DNA of 64,000 nt from Filimonas effusa (GTDB lineage: Bacteria > Bacteroidota > Bacteroidia > Chitinophagales > Chitinophagaceae). A program made the translations under genes and the position numbers. The stretch is taken from assembly GCF_004118675.1 (NCBI RefSeq), contig NZ_SDHZ01000002.1, forward strand, positions 310,001-374,000, read 5' to 3'. The notes below the pieces were generated by a model that saw only the letters and a program-made list of their open reading frames with translations, was not told the origin of the DNA and ran no database searches. This document shows, piece by piece, positions 34,745 to 43,759 of this stretch (position 1 is its first letter; the number at the start of each line of letters is the position of its first letter).

Positions 34745-36217
34745 TTAAAGATCAAACCACATTTTCACGTTAAACAGTGATATTTCCGGCGCATTAGGAT
34801 TAGCCAGTATCTCAGAGCTTCCGGGATATTGGAACCTGCGGAACAGGTTGGTACCACCTACCACACTTGGCGGTCTCAGAGCCGGTGTTTCACTACCCTC
34901 TGGTCCGGAACGCCTCCATTCAGTGAAGGCATCGATACCGCGGTCCATCTTATCTACCCAGTGCTGGTAATGAATAGCAGCGATCGCATCAGCAGCAGTC
35001 ATGCTGGTCAAACTGGGTCTGGCGGCAGCAAAATTTGCAGCATCTGCAGCAGCTACACCCCAGAAGATACAGGATTGCGTTATTGCAGCCTTATAAAGTT
35101 CATCAGCCCTGGCCATATTCACACTAACACCCAAACCTCTTGCATATACCTCTGCCTGGTAAAAAAGAGCTTCCTGGTAAGTGAATACAAATTCAGGCTG
35201 GTCTGCAACGTGTATGGTTTTTGCAAGCTTTGCATGAACAGCATCATTCGCATTGGCGCCTGGTTCTATACCTACATAAGCTGTCTGACCGGTCGGCCTG
35301 TCAAAGAACCTCGGCAAACGCGGATCGGCATTTGCATTCATGAAATCCACAACGTAGGGAGAACCATAGAAGAATTCCCTGCCGCCATTATACTGCAGGT
35401 TAATAGCATACTTGGGATTTCTCTTGCCCGCTGTTGTTGCAAAGGAAACTTTCATATTATCAGCCGCTGCCGATATTAAACCTCCGTCGGTAATAAGGGT
35501 ACCTATGGCCGCTGCCCTTGCAGGCTCTTTATCTACCATAGTAAGCAACGCCCTTAACTTAATCGACTTGGCCGCTTTGATCCATTTGCTGATATCACCA
35601 CCGTAGAACATGTCATAGGAACCGGTGAACTTGGTTTCATTATCCTCGTCAAATAAAACCAGTGCCTGGTCTACTAATGCAACCACACTATCAAGCACAT
35701 CCTTCTGAGGATCAAAATGAGGAGAAGGATAAAGATTGAAATTGAACGCCTCTTTGTATGGAATATCTCCATAAATAGTCGTTAAATCATATACCGTTTG
35801 CGCCAGCAACACTTTAGCTTGCGCTACACCATTGTTATTTTTCGGTGTATAAGTATTCGCCTTGTCTATGATGTCTCTCAGGTTGGCGCCTACACTCGTA
35901 TAAAACTGCGTCCATATGTTACCATAGCTGAAAGCGCTGAACACATAAGCATCTTCACTGCGCGTTCCCCAGCTGATACCTAACGTAGAGTTACCGCCAC
36001 CCGCAACAGATTGTCCACCCAGTGCCATAGGAATATATAAGTCACCACCAGCACGGTTGTTGACATAAGATGTTGTGGCAAACGAAAACAACAACTTCGC
36101 ATCTATCGCCTTGGCATTGTTGGGATCTTCGTTAACATCAAGGAATTTCTTACAGGATCCCAGCGACAATGCTGCCAGCAGGCCTGCCATTACATATATA
36201 TATTTTCTTTGCTTCAT
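34745..36217 (-). CDS. SusD/RagB-family outer-membrane lipoprotein (SusD-like_2 type)
   Basis: A 490-residue lipoprotein (signal and lipobox LSLGSC, Cys22) with SusD features: CKKFLDVNEDPNN after the lipid anchor, TPR-like helices, the YDLTTIYGDIPYKEAF block, EALFYQAEVYARGL and a C-terminal RRFQYPGSSE segment. SusD proteins form the lid that binds substrate on the SusC transporter. The SusD-like_2 subfamily is often linked to substrates other than starch, including peptides. It follows SusC by 15 bp. No hydrolase or sensor gene is adjacent, so the ligand is unknown. Confidence 0.9.
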   Translation of the reverse strand: MKQRKYIYVMAGLLAALSLGSCKKFLDVNEDPNNAKAIDAKLLFSFATTSYVNNRAGGDLYIPMALGGQSVAGGGNSTLGISWGTRSEDAYVFSAFSYGNIWTQFYTSVGANLRDIIDKANTYTPKNNNGVAQAKVLLAQTVYDLTTIYGDIPYKEAFNFNLYPSPHFDPQKDVLDSVVALVDQALVLFDEDNETKFTGSYDMFYGGDISKWIKAAKSIKLRALLTMVDKEPARAAAIGTLITDGGLISAAADNMKVSFATTAGKRNPKYAINLQYNGGREFFYGSPYVVDFMNANADPRLPRFFDRPTGQTAYVGIEPGANANDAVHAKLAKTIHVADQPEFVFTYQEALFYQAEVYARGLGVSVNMARADELYKAAITQSCIFWGVAAADAANFAAARPSLTSMTAADAIAAIHYQHWVDKMDRGIDAFTEWRRSGPEGSETPALRPPSVVGGTNLFRRFQYPGSSEILANPNAPEISLFNVKMWFDL

Positions 36218-36232
36218 AGTTAATTAGTTGTA

Positions 36233-39200
36233 TTAAAGTTTAAGCCTCACGTTGAACCCAATAGAACGGGTGGTAGGTACAGAGTTGAATTCTACACCCT
36301 CACCAACAGTACTGTTTGTGAAAAAGTTAGCCTCAGGATCAATATGAGGAATATTATCATGAATGATCCACAGGTTCCTGCCTTCTACACCTAACTCAAT
36401 TCCTTTAATAAAGCTAAATACACCGGAAAAATTCTTTTGAGGGAACATATATGAGATCCTTACTTCTCTCAGCTTAACATAAGAAGCATCGAATATATTC
36501 GCCTCCGTATTGGATGATACAAAGTTGTTCGCCCAATAATCTTCTGTACTTTGAACAGCTACAGTATTGGGAACATACTTACCATCAGCAGTTTCATTAA
36601 CACCTTTATCGATGATAGGTTGATCTCTGTGGCCAGCAGTTTCAATAGCCATACCGCTCGTACGTAAGCTAGAAACAGTGCTGGAATAAAGCGTACCACC
36701 TTTCCTTATATCAACAAGGAATCCTAAATTAAATCCTTTGTAGGTGAATGTATTGTTCACACCCAGCATCCATGACGGATACAGGTTACCTAAACGAACA
36801 TCACCGGTAGTCACACGATAACCATTATCCGGATCTATAACAATATTTCCGTCCGGATCGCGAAGCCAGCCGGTACCATAAATACCAAACTCTTTTCCTT
36901 TTTCAGCCCTGATCTGCAGTGAGCTCCAGCCGCTGGCCAGTGTATAGGTCTTGATAGATTCAGGTAACTCGGTCATGATCTGTTTGTTCTTTGAGAAGTT
37001 ACCATCGATTCTCCAGGTGAAATCACTTGTCTTAACAGGTATGATACCTAATTGAATCTCCCAGCCAGAGTTCTGAACAGTACCCGCATTGGTCCTTAAG
37101 GTCCGGAAACCTGTAGAGTTAGGTACAGCCAGCGCTACGATCTGATCGGAAGTTTTTGACTTATAATAGGTAACATCGAGATTGATCCTGTTTTGCAGGA
37201 AACGCAGTTCAGCACCAAACTCATAGGAGTTTTGTTTTTGAGGCTTCAGGTTGTAAGCAGGAGAAGTAATAGGAATGCTATATGCAAGCGCTCCGTTGAA
37301 AGGGAATGTTACACCATAACCATACTGCGCAAAGCCAGCGCTCTGAGGATTGTAATAAAAATCTGTCAGGTAAGGCGATTCATCACTACCAACACTTGCC
37401 CAGGTAGCCCTTACTTTACCATAGGAAAGCCAGCTCGGTTTCTTCATTACTTCGGTAAATACAAAGCTGGAACTTACAGAAGGATAAAAATAAGAACGGT
37501 TGTTTACAGGCAGCGTAGAGCTCCAGTCATTTCTGCCGGTAGCATTAAGGAAGAGGAAGTCTTTATAGTTGAACTCAATTTCACCAAACACACCTAAAAT
37601 ACGTTTGCGCTGTTGGAAATTCTGAGTTACTACCACCGCAGCGTTCGCAAAAGAATATAACTGGTCAACAGTCAGCTCCTGCGCATCACCCTGGCTGCGC
37701 CTGAAATACTGCTCGTAAATATTACCACCTACCAGCGCCTTGAGCGTAAGATCTTTGGCAATAGGTTTTAAAGCAGTGATCGTCAGGTCATTGTTAAGAG
37801 TACGGCTGTACAGGTTGGCTTCAGTAAAACCACCGGTAAGCATACCAATAGTACCATTACGCGTAACACCTTTCCTGAATTCGTTATAAACGTCCAGGCC
37901 AATATTATTGGTAACAGTGATCCAGTCTACAGGTTTGTAGTTCAGCACTGCATTACCATAGATCCTTTCCAGGTCACCGGAATAACCGTTGTTGTTAATG
38001 ATCCAGAATGGGTTGTTACCGGTACGTGAAGGCGACACCGGTATTTGCTGACCCGTTTCAGGATTAATATAGTTGTCCCTTAACTTCTGCATATCCACAG
38101 TCCTGGGAATGTTGTATAAAACGTTACCCAGGATGTTAGGGTTGTTGGAACTTTGTACAGGACGGCCCTTGGAAGAAATACCCATATAACTTACATTGGC
38201 CCTCGCATTGAATTGGGGAGAGAAAACCCGGCCGCCGTTAAGTGTCAGTGAATTTCTTTTGTACGATTGATTAGGAACAGTACCATCCTGTGTAGTATTG
38301 GAATAACCTAACCTGAAATCAGCACCTTCATTACCACCTTCAAAAGAAACAGAGTTCATGAAAGTATTACCGGTTTGAAAGAAGTCTTTGATGTTATCAG
38401 GATAAGCTTTCAGTGTTTCCTGCTCTCCCAGGAAGTTGGTGAACTGGCGATCCTGTACATCACTGATCTTGGGACCCCATCCGTTAAGCTGTGCCACTTC
38501 ATAAACGCCATAAGTACCTTGGGCATACTCGTTCTGGAATTTAGGCAGTTTCAGCACATTATCGAAACGGGTAGAAGAATTTACGGTAACAGAAGAACGG
38601 CCCGATTTACCCTTTTTGGTAGTGATAACGATCGCACCGTTTTTTGCACGCGCACCATAAAGCGCAGTTGCAGAAGCTCCTTTCAATACTGATACAGATT
38701 CAATATCATCAGGATTGATATCACCAGCCCTGTTACCATAGTCCACAGAAGCTATACCTGTAGGAGCCGCACCAGACTGGGTTGCAATGTTAGGACTGCC
38801 ATTATCTATAGGCAAACCATCGATCACAAAAATAGGCTGGCTGCTGCCACCCAGGGAGCTTACACCACGAATTACAATCTTGGAACTGCCACCCAGGGTA
38901 CCGGACTGAGCCGTTACACGTACACCAGCCAGTTTGCCTGCAAGTGAGTTCACCACGTTGGCTTCACGGGCTTTATTCAGTTCATCACCAGCAATTTGCT
39001 GTACGCTGTAACCCAATGATTTTGTTTTACGCGTAATGCCCATTGCGGTAACTACCACCTCTTCAATAGTGGATGTCTCCCGCACAAGTGTAACGTTTAT
39101 GGTAGATTTCGTACCTACAGTTACTTCTTTTGAAACAAAACCTACAGAGGAAAATACAAGCACATCGCGATTGGCTGCATGGATCTCGAATACGCCAGCC

Positions 39201-39364
39201 TCACTGGCAGCAACGCCCGCCGAAGAACCTTTAATTTGAATGGAAACAGAGGGTATCGGAACATTGTTTTCATCAACAACCTTACCAACCACCGCTCGCC
39301 GCTGCGCTAACGCAGACGTAAAAACGCATAGTAACCCTAATAAAAACGTTACTAGTTTTCTCAT
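36233..39364 (-). CDS. SusC/RagA-family TonB-linked outer-membrane transporter
   Basis: A 1043-residue transporter. A signal peptide (1-20, ending ALAQ) is followed by a carboxypeptidase-regulatory-like domain (about 22-95; VVGKVVDENNVPIPSVSI). The TonB-box-like EEVVVTAMG follows, then the plug (about 110-225; SLAGKLAGVRVT, IFVIDGLPIDNG, SVLKGASATALYGARAKNGA). A 22-strand barrel makes up the rest. It imports oligomers or other large ligands with its SusD partner. First gene of the three-gene locus; an 18-bp palindrome lies 26 bp upstream of the start. There is no N-terminal STN domain, so direct trans-envelope signalling to an anti-sigma factor is unlikely. Confidence 0.92.
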   Translation of the reverse strand: MRKLVTFLLGLLCVFTSALAQRRAVVGKVVDENNVPIPSVSIQIKGSSAGVAASEAGVFEIHAANRDVLVFSSVGFVSKEVTVGTKSTINVTLVRETSTIEEVVVTAMGITRKTKSLGYSVQQIAGDELNKAREANVVNSLAGKLAGVRVTAQSGTLGGSSKIVIRGVSSLGGSSQPIFVIDGLPIDNGSPNIATQSGAAPTGIASVDYGNRAGDINPDDIESVSVLKGASATALYGARAKNGAIVITTKKGKSGRSSVTVNSSTRFDNVLKLPKFQNEYAQGTYGVYEVAQLNGWGPKISDVQDRQFTNFLGEQETLKAYPDNIKDFFQTGNTFMNSVSFEGGNEGADFRLGYSNTTQDGTVPNQSYKRNSLTLNGGRVFSPQFNARANVSYMGISSKGRPVQSSNNPNILGNVLYNIPRTVDMQKLRDNYINPETGQQIPVSPSRTGNNPFWIINNNGYSGDLERIYGNAVLNYKPVDWITVTNNIGLDVYNEFRKGVTRNGTIGMLTGGFTEANLYSRTLNNDLTITALKPIAKDLTLKALVGGNIYEQYFRRSQGDAQELTVDQLYSFANAAVVVTQNFQQRKRILGVFGEIEFNYKDFLFLNATGRNDWSSTLPVNNRSYFYPSVSSSFVFTEVMKKPSWLSYGKVRATWASVGSDESPYLTDFYYNPQSAGFAQYGYGVTFPFNGALAYSIPITSPAYNLKPQKQNSYEFGAELRFLQNRINLDVTYYKSKTSDQIVALAVPNSTGFRTLRTNAGTVQNSGWEIQLGIIPVKTSDFTWRIDGNFSKNKQIMTELPESIKTYTLASGWSSLQIRAEKGKEFGIYGTGWLRDPDGNIVIDPDNGYRVTTGDVRLGNLYPSWMLGVNNTFTYKGFNLGFLVDIRKGGTLYSSTVSSLRTSGMAIETAGHRDQPIIDKGVNETADGKYVPNTVAVQSTEDYWANNFVSSNTEANIFDASYVKLREVRISYMFPQKNFSGVFSFIKGIELGVEGRNLWIIHDNIPHIDPEANFFTNSTVGEGVEFNSVPTTRSIGFNVRLKL

Positions 39365-39389
39365 GTGTATATGTTTAATGATTAAATAC

Positions 39390-39407
39390 TAAATACTCAA
39401 GTATTTA
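39390..39407. promoter_or_regulatory. 18-bp palindrome upstream of the SusC gene
   Basis: TAAATACT-CA-AGTATTTA is a perfect 8-bp inverted repeat with a 2-bp spacer; its left half also repeats directly (TAAATACTAAATACT). It lies 26 bp from the SusC start and could be an operator or part of the 5' leader. Confidence 0.4.
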
Positions 39408-39688
39408 CTTGTTTTAATACAGCAGCAAATCGTAATGTCAGTTTCTTGCAGGTACAGGATAAAAAATGGATTTCAATGAAATCTTGTCGGTTTTTTATGC
39501 GGCAGTTTATAAGGTTTGTTAGCTTTTTAAATGTTCTCAAATCACTGTTAGTTGAATTCTCATTTCAGTTTTTTAAGAAAGCAGCAACGCAATATTAAGC
39601 AATAAGTTAATTTTTAACCAAAAAATAATTTTTTTACGCTTTTAACAGGACAAGGAGCATTAAATAAATGCTGCATGCCTTGCATACT

Positions 39689-39696
39689 TATTTTTG
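39689..39696 (+). promoter_or_regulatory. -7 promoter box (TATTTTTG) of the DUF6787 gene
   Basis: TATTTTTG lies 4 bp before the chosen start ATG of the small membrane protein. No -33 element is evident. Confidence 0.35.
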
Positions 39697-39700
39697 TAAC

Positions 39701-39988
39701 ATGTTCAAACACCTGAAACAAAAATGGAACGTAAATGGCTGGCGCCTCCTGCTTATTATTACAACCTTTGCCCTGGGAGGCAGCGCCTGCGGGTATATCG
39801 GCAGACTAATTATGAAAACCCTGCCCATAGAACACCGTGCCCTATGGCTGATAATTTACATACTGTTAGTTAGTTTACTATGGCCACTCTGTGTCCTCAT
39901 CGTCAGCATCCCACTCGGTCAGTTCCTTTTTTTTCGCCAATACCTGGCAAGGCTCTTCAGCAGAAAAAGAAGAACGGATAAAAAATAA
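39701..39988 (+). CDS. Small DUF6787-like membrane protein
   Basis: A 95-residue protein with two hydrophobic segments (about 15-35 and 47-75). It begins MFKHLKQKWNVNGWRLLLI, continues GGSACGYIGR and ends with SIPLGQFLFFRQYLARLF, the pattern I associate with DUF6787. Function unknown. I chose the internal ATG because it follows a promoter-like TATTTTTG and matches the usual family start; an ATG 11 codons upstream is possible. It ends 14 bp before folD. Confidence 0.65.
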   Translation: MFKHLKQKWNVNGWRLLLIITTFALGGSACGYIGRLIMKTLPIEHRALWLIIYILLVSLLWPLCVLIVSIPLGQFLFFRQYLARLFSRKRRTDKK

Positions 39989-39996
39989 TACTTTTG
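39989..39996 (+). promoter_or_regulatory. -7 promoter box (TACTTTTG) of folD
   Basis: TACTTTTG starts directly after the stop of the upstream gene and ends 6 bp before the folD ATG, so folD may have its own near-leaderless start besides read-through. Confidence 0.4.
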
Positions 39997-40002
39997 CAGC
40001 CT

Positions 40003-40881
40003 ATGCAAGTATTAGACGGGAAAATCGCATCCCAATCCGTAAAAGAACAATTAAGACAGGAAGTATCCCAGCTCATGGCTGAAGGAAAAAGAGCGCCCCA
40101 CCTGGCGGCGATCCTCGTTGGCAGCAACGGCGCCAGCGAAACCTACGTAGCCAATAAAGTAAAAAGCTGCGCCGAAATAGGCTTCGAATCAACACTCGTT
40201 CGCCTCGAAGAAACAGTCTCCGAAGAAGCATTACTGAATACCATACAAAACCTGAACAATGATGCTGGTATTGACGGCATCCTCGTTCAATTACCGTTAC
40301 CTAAACATATCAGCGAACAAAAGGTCATCGAAACCATCCACCCCGATAAAGATGTCGATGGCTTCCACCCTAACAGCGTAGGTAAACTCGTTCAGGGCCT
40401 CGAAACCTTTGTTCCCGCTACCCCATATGGTATCATGCTCATGCTCGAACACTTCAACATCAGCACGAAAGGCAAACATGCGGTAGTTATTGGCCGCAGT
40501 AATATAGTGGGTCGCCCTATGAGCGTACTGCTTAGCAGCAATCACGCCTACGGCAACTGCACCGTCACCATCTGCCACTCCCATACCGCAAACCTGAAAG
40601 AAATATGCTTACAGGGCGATATCATAGTAGCAGCGCTCGGACGCCCCGAATTCGTAAAAGCCGATATGGTAAAACCCGGAGCAGTGATCATAGACGTAGG
40701 TATCACCCGCGTGAACGATGCTACAGCCAAAAAAGGATACCGCATTAAAGGCGATGTCGCATACAACGAAGTAGCAACAGTCGCAGGCGCCATTACACCG
40801 GTACCCGGTGGCGTAGGCTTAATGACTATCGCCGGCTTGATGAAAAATACACTGGTCGCTTATAAAAGGAGAATATCCTGA
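40003..40881 (+). CDS. folD: Bifunctional methylenetetrahydrofolate dehydrogenase / methenyltetrahydrofolate cyclohydrolase
   Basis: A 292-residue FolD, interconverting 5,10-methylene- and 10-formyl-tetrahydrofolate with NAD(P). Motifs: SETYVANKVKSCAEIG with the catalytic Lys, DGILVQLPLPKHI, PDKDVDGFHPNSVG, VVIGRSNIVGRPMSVLL and the C-terminal PVPGGVGLMTIAGLM. The start is the ATG; a TTG three codons earlier is inside the promoter box. Its TGA overlaps the queE ATG (TGATG). Confidence 0.95.
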   Translation: MQVLDGKIASQSVKEQLRQEVSQLMAEGKRAPHLAAILVGSNGASETYVANKVKSCAEIGFESTLVRLEETVSEEALLNTIQNLNNDAGIDGILVQLPLPKHISEQKVIETIHPDKDVDGFHPNSVGKLVQGLETFVPATPYGIMLMLEHFNISTKGKHAVVIGRSNIVGRPMSVLLSSNHAYGNCTVTICHSHTANLKEICLQGDIIVAALGRPEFVKADMVKPGAVIIDVGITRVNDATAKKGYRIKGDVAYNEVATVAGAITPVPGGVGLMTIAGLMKNTLVAYKRRIS

Positions 40882-41525
40882 TGACTACCAACACTACAGA
40901 TACAAACTTGTTACCCGTGATGGAATCCTTCTATACCATTCAGGGAGAAGGATTCTATCAGGGAAAAGCCGCGTACTTCATCCGCCTCGGAGGCTGCGAC
41001 GTAGGCTGCTTCTGGTGCGATGTGAAAGAAAGCTGGGACGCCAGCGCTCACCCCCTCTATACCATAGAGCAGATCACCGAACGCGCAGTTCAGGAGGTTA
41101 CAGCCGTAACGCCCGACACCTTCCCCGTCATCGCAGTCGTCACAGGCGGCGAACCCCTCATGCACGAACTCTATGAACTCACCGAAGCGCTCCAAACCGC
41201 AGGATTCGCTACCAATATCGAAACATCCGGCTCCAGCCCGTTAAGTGGCTATTGGGACTGGATCTGCCTCTCTCCTAAAAAATTCAAAGCCCCGCTCCCC
41301 GAAGTAGCACAGGCTGCCAACGAGCTAAAGGTCATTATCTATAATAAACACGATCTGATCTGGGCCGAAGAACAGGCTAAATTGGTGCTCCCTTCCTGTA
41401 AACTCTATCTCCAGCCCGAATGGGGTAAGGCAGCAGAAGTAACCCCGTATATTGTCGACTACATTAAAACACATCCACACTGGGGATTAAGCCTGCAGAT
41501 CCATAAGTACATCAACGTTCCTTAA
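40881..41525 (+). CDS. queE: 7-carboxy-7-deazaguanine synthase (radical SAM)
   Basis: A 214-residue radical SAM enzyme that makes 7-carboxy-7-deazaguanine for the queuosine pathway. The N-terminal FYTIQGEGFYQGKAAYFIRL is diagnostic and the cluster cysteines appear in GGCDVGCFWCD (Cx3Cx2C). VTGGEPLMH and NIETSGS are further family marks. The start overlaps the folD stop by one base, so the two are translationally coupled. Other queuosine genes (queC, queD, queF) are not in the window. Confidence 0.93.
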   Translation: MTTNTTDTNLLPVMESFYTIQGEGFYQGKAAYFIRLGGCDVGCFWCDVKESWDASAHPLYTIEQITERAVQEVTAVTPDTFPVIAVVTGGEPLMHELYELTEALQTAGFATNIETSGSSPLSGYWDWICLSPKKFKAPLPEVAQAANELKVIIYNKHDLIWAEEQAKLVLPSCKLYLQPEWGKAAEVTPYIVDYIKTHPHWGLSLQIHKYINVP

Positions 41526-41830
41526 ACAGAACGTATCTTTAACATCCGCTCAACCATAGATCCAGACTTGCTGCCATACAAAGGCTGTCAAAAAAACACG
41601 CCTGCCCCTCATCCACAAAAAAGTACGCTTTATAGAGCCGTTTATAAGCCGCCTTCGAGCCCTCTTCAACCCAACGGCCATGTTCCTGAATAAAATCCCC
41701 GCTCCAGCATCAACCACTCCAACTATCATTTGCCCTTTTATTTTAACAGCCACCTGCCAATCACCCCACCCCTGTAATCCAACCATCCGCCATCTGCCAT
41801 CTATTCCAAATAATTTCCGAACTTCCAGCT
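41526..41830. other. Intergenic region between queE and the PorE-like gene
   Basis: About 305 bases. The only structure I see is a possible frameshifted small gene on the minus strand (listed separately) and an AGATGGCAGATGGCGGATGG-like stretch near the right end that resembles a motif after the long E1 gene. Confidence 0.45.
41539..41786 (-). pseudogene. Possible frameshifted small gene, unrecognised
   Basis: Reading the minus strand from an ATG gives MVGLQGWGDWQVAVKIKG and a plausible chain up to a run of four G (C on the plus strand, 41697-41700). There a single missing base would join it to the next frame, which stays open for 53 codons (ending MAASLDLWLSGC) to a TAA. Restoring one base would give an 82-residue protein that exactly fills the gap between queE and the next gene. 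I do not recognise the sequence. It may instead be a chance arrangement, since about 80 codons is short. Confidence 0.25.
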
Positions 41831-43744
41831 ATGGAAAAGTTGCTCTTGATCTGCGGGTTATTGCTCGGAACTGTGGCCCACACCCAGTACAATTCCGAAA
41901 AAGTGAATAAAAAAGCGGTTGACGCATACGAAAAAGCAATGCTGCAGTTACGCGACGGTCTCGTAAGAGACGCTATCCCCCTGCTCGGCAAAGCGCTTGA
42001 ATACGACCCCAATTATGTAGATGCTTACCTCTCCCTCGCCGGCGTCTATGGCGAATTGAAAAACTATAGCAAAAGCATCTATTATTACGAAACAGCAAGA
42101 AAGTTCGATACAGCCTACTTTAAATATTACGACCTCCCCTATTCTATCAACCTCGCCGGCGAAGGCCGCTTTGCCGAAGCATTACAGGCCGCAAACAGGT
42201 TCCTCGCACTCGACAAACTGTCCGATCGAAGTATCGCCAATGGCAGATATAGAAAGAAAACATACGAATTCGCACTGCAGCAACAGGCCCGCAACACCAA
42301 CACCAGCTACGTCTTTGCACCCATAAATCTCGGCGACAGCATCAACTCGCCGCAGTCGGAATATTACCCCTCCATAACTATCGACGACAGCCTCTTCGTT
42401 TTTACCCGCAAAGGCGCAGGCATCCGCGAAGACTTTATGTCAAGCAGCCGCCTCCAGCCCCAAACACCCTATACCAAAGCAGGCCTCATCAACGGCGATA
42501 TCAATTACCAGCCCTCAAAAGGCGCCCTCCATATCTCCCAGGACGGCGAATGGCTGCTGTTTGCAGGCAATTTCTCAGGACAAGGATTCGGTAACTTCGA
42601 TCTCTACATCTCCTATTATACCCCTACCGGCTGGAGCGAACCACAAAACCTCGGCCCTAACATAAATACTGAATTCTGGGAAAGCGCCCCCACCCTTAGC
42701 CCCGATAAAAAAGCCCTTTATTTCAGTAGCAACCGCCCCGGCGGCTACGGCGGAAAAGACCTGTATGTAAGCTACCGCCAGCCCAACGGCCGGTGGAGCC
42801 CCGCAGCTAATATGGGACCCGCCATCAATACCGCCGCCGATGAACAGGCACCCTTCATCCATGCCGATAACCAGACGCTGTATTTTACATCCGACGGGCT
42901 CCCAGGCTATGGCGGCACTGATATTTTTGTACTAAGAAAAAAAGATAACCAGGAATGGGGCATCCCCGAAAACCTCGGCTATCCCATCAATACCATAGAG
43001 AACGAAGGCACCTTATACGTTGCCTCCAACGGCATCGATGCCTACTACGCCAGCGATCGCGCCGATAGCCGCGGCGGGCTCGACCTCTACAAATTCGAAC
43101 TCCGCCCCGATATCCGCCCGGTTAAAACGCTTTACGTAAAAGGCCATGTATTCGATGCCACCACGCAAAAAGGCATTCCCAGTACTGTAGAACTTACCAA
43201 CGACAGTAACCAGCAGCTGGTTACAAAAGTTCAAACCGATGAAACAGGACATTACTTTATAACACTTCCCGTAGGCAAAGACTACACCTTTACCGTTAAC
43301 CGCAAAGGCTATCTCTTCTACAGCGATGTGTATGCCCTTTCCGGAAAACCTGCCGACACCACTTATCAGAAAAATATTGCACTCCAGCCCATACGTATCA
43401 ACAGTACCGTGATCCTGAAGAATATTCAATTCCCATCCAATTCCTACGAACTGGCCCCGGTTAGCCGCATCGAGTTGGATAAACTGGTCGACCTCCTTGG
43501 AGAAAACCCGGCCATACATATCCAGGTCAGCGGCCACACCGATAATACCGGCGACGCAGCTCAAAACCTGAAGCTCTCTGCCAACAGGGCAAAAGCTGTA
43601 GCAGACTATCTCATAAGCAAAGGCATCGATCCAAAACGCATCACCTCTAAAGGTTATGGCGCTACCAAACCCCTGGCAGGCAATGATACCGAACAGGGAA
43701 AAGCACAAAACCGGCGCACAGAATTTACCATCACCAGCTTATAA
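41831..43744 (+). CDS. PorE-like TPR / PD40 / OmpA protein
   Basis: A 637-residue exported protein (signal peptide 1-19). Domains in order: TPR repeats (about 22-125; YVDAYLSLAGVYGELKNYSK); a PD40-type WD40-like propeller (about 150-425) with repeated ALYFSSNRPGGYGGKDLYVS-type blades; a carboxypeptidase-regulatory-like domain (about 435-510; VKGHVFDATTQKGIPSTVEL); and a C-terminal OmpA peptidoglycan-binding domain (about 530-637; VSGHTDNTGDAAQNLKLS). This order is that of PorE of the type IX secretion system, which anchors the machinery to peptidoglycan. No other T9SS gene is nearby, so it could also be a general OmpA-family paralogue. Confidence 0.82.
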   Translation: MEKLLLICGLLLGTVAHTQYNSEKVNKKAVDAYEKAMLQLRDGLVRDAIPLLGKALEYDPNYVDAYLSLAGVYGELKNYSKSIYYYETARKFDTAYFKYYDLPYSINLAGEGRFAEALQAANRFLALDKLSDRSIANGRYRKKTYEFALQQQARNTNTSYVFAPINLGDSINSPQSEYYPSITIDDSLFVFTRKGAGIREDFMSSSRLQPQTPYTKAGLINGDINYQPSKGALHISQDGEWLLFAGNFSGQGFGNFDLYISYYTPTGWSEPQNLGPNINTEFWESAPTLSPDKKALYFSSNRPGGYGGKDLYVSYRQPNGRWSPAANMGPAINTAADEQAPFIHADNQTLYFTSDGLPGYGGTDIFVLRKKDNQEWGIPENLGYPINTIENEGTLYVASNGIDAYYASDRADSRGGLDLYKFELRPDIRPVKTLYVKGHVFDATTQKGIPSTVELTNDSNQQLVTKVQTDETGHYFITLPVGKDYTFTVNRKGYLFYSDVYALSGKPADTTYQKNIALQPIRINSTVILKNIQFPSNSYELAPVSRIELDKLVDLLGENPAIHIQVSGHTDNTGDAAQNLKLSANRAKAVADYLISKGIDPKRITSKGYGATKPLAGNDTEQGKAQNRRTEFTITSL

Positions 43745-43759
43745 AAACCATCCAGAACC

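Larger units (their letters stand above)
39365..39700. other. Divergent intergenic region upstream of the SusC gene
   Basis: About 335 AT-rich bases. It holds the palindrome near SusC and the promoter of the small membrane protein on the right, both listed separately. I see no gene, riboswitch or sRNA that I can support. Confidence 0.55.

Noticed and set aside
43013-43708. A 231-codon open frame on the minus strand opposite the PorE-like gene
   Set aside because: Fully inside the coding region of conserved PD40/OmpA domains; no motif of its own.
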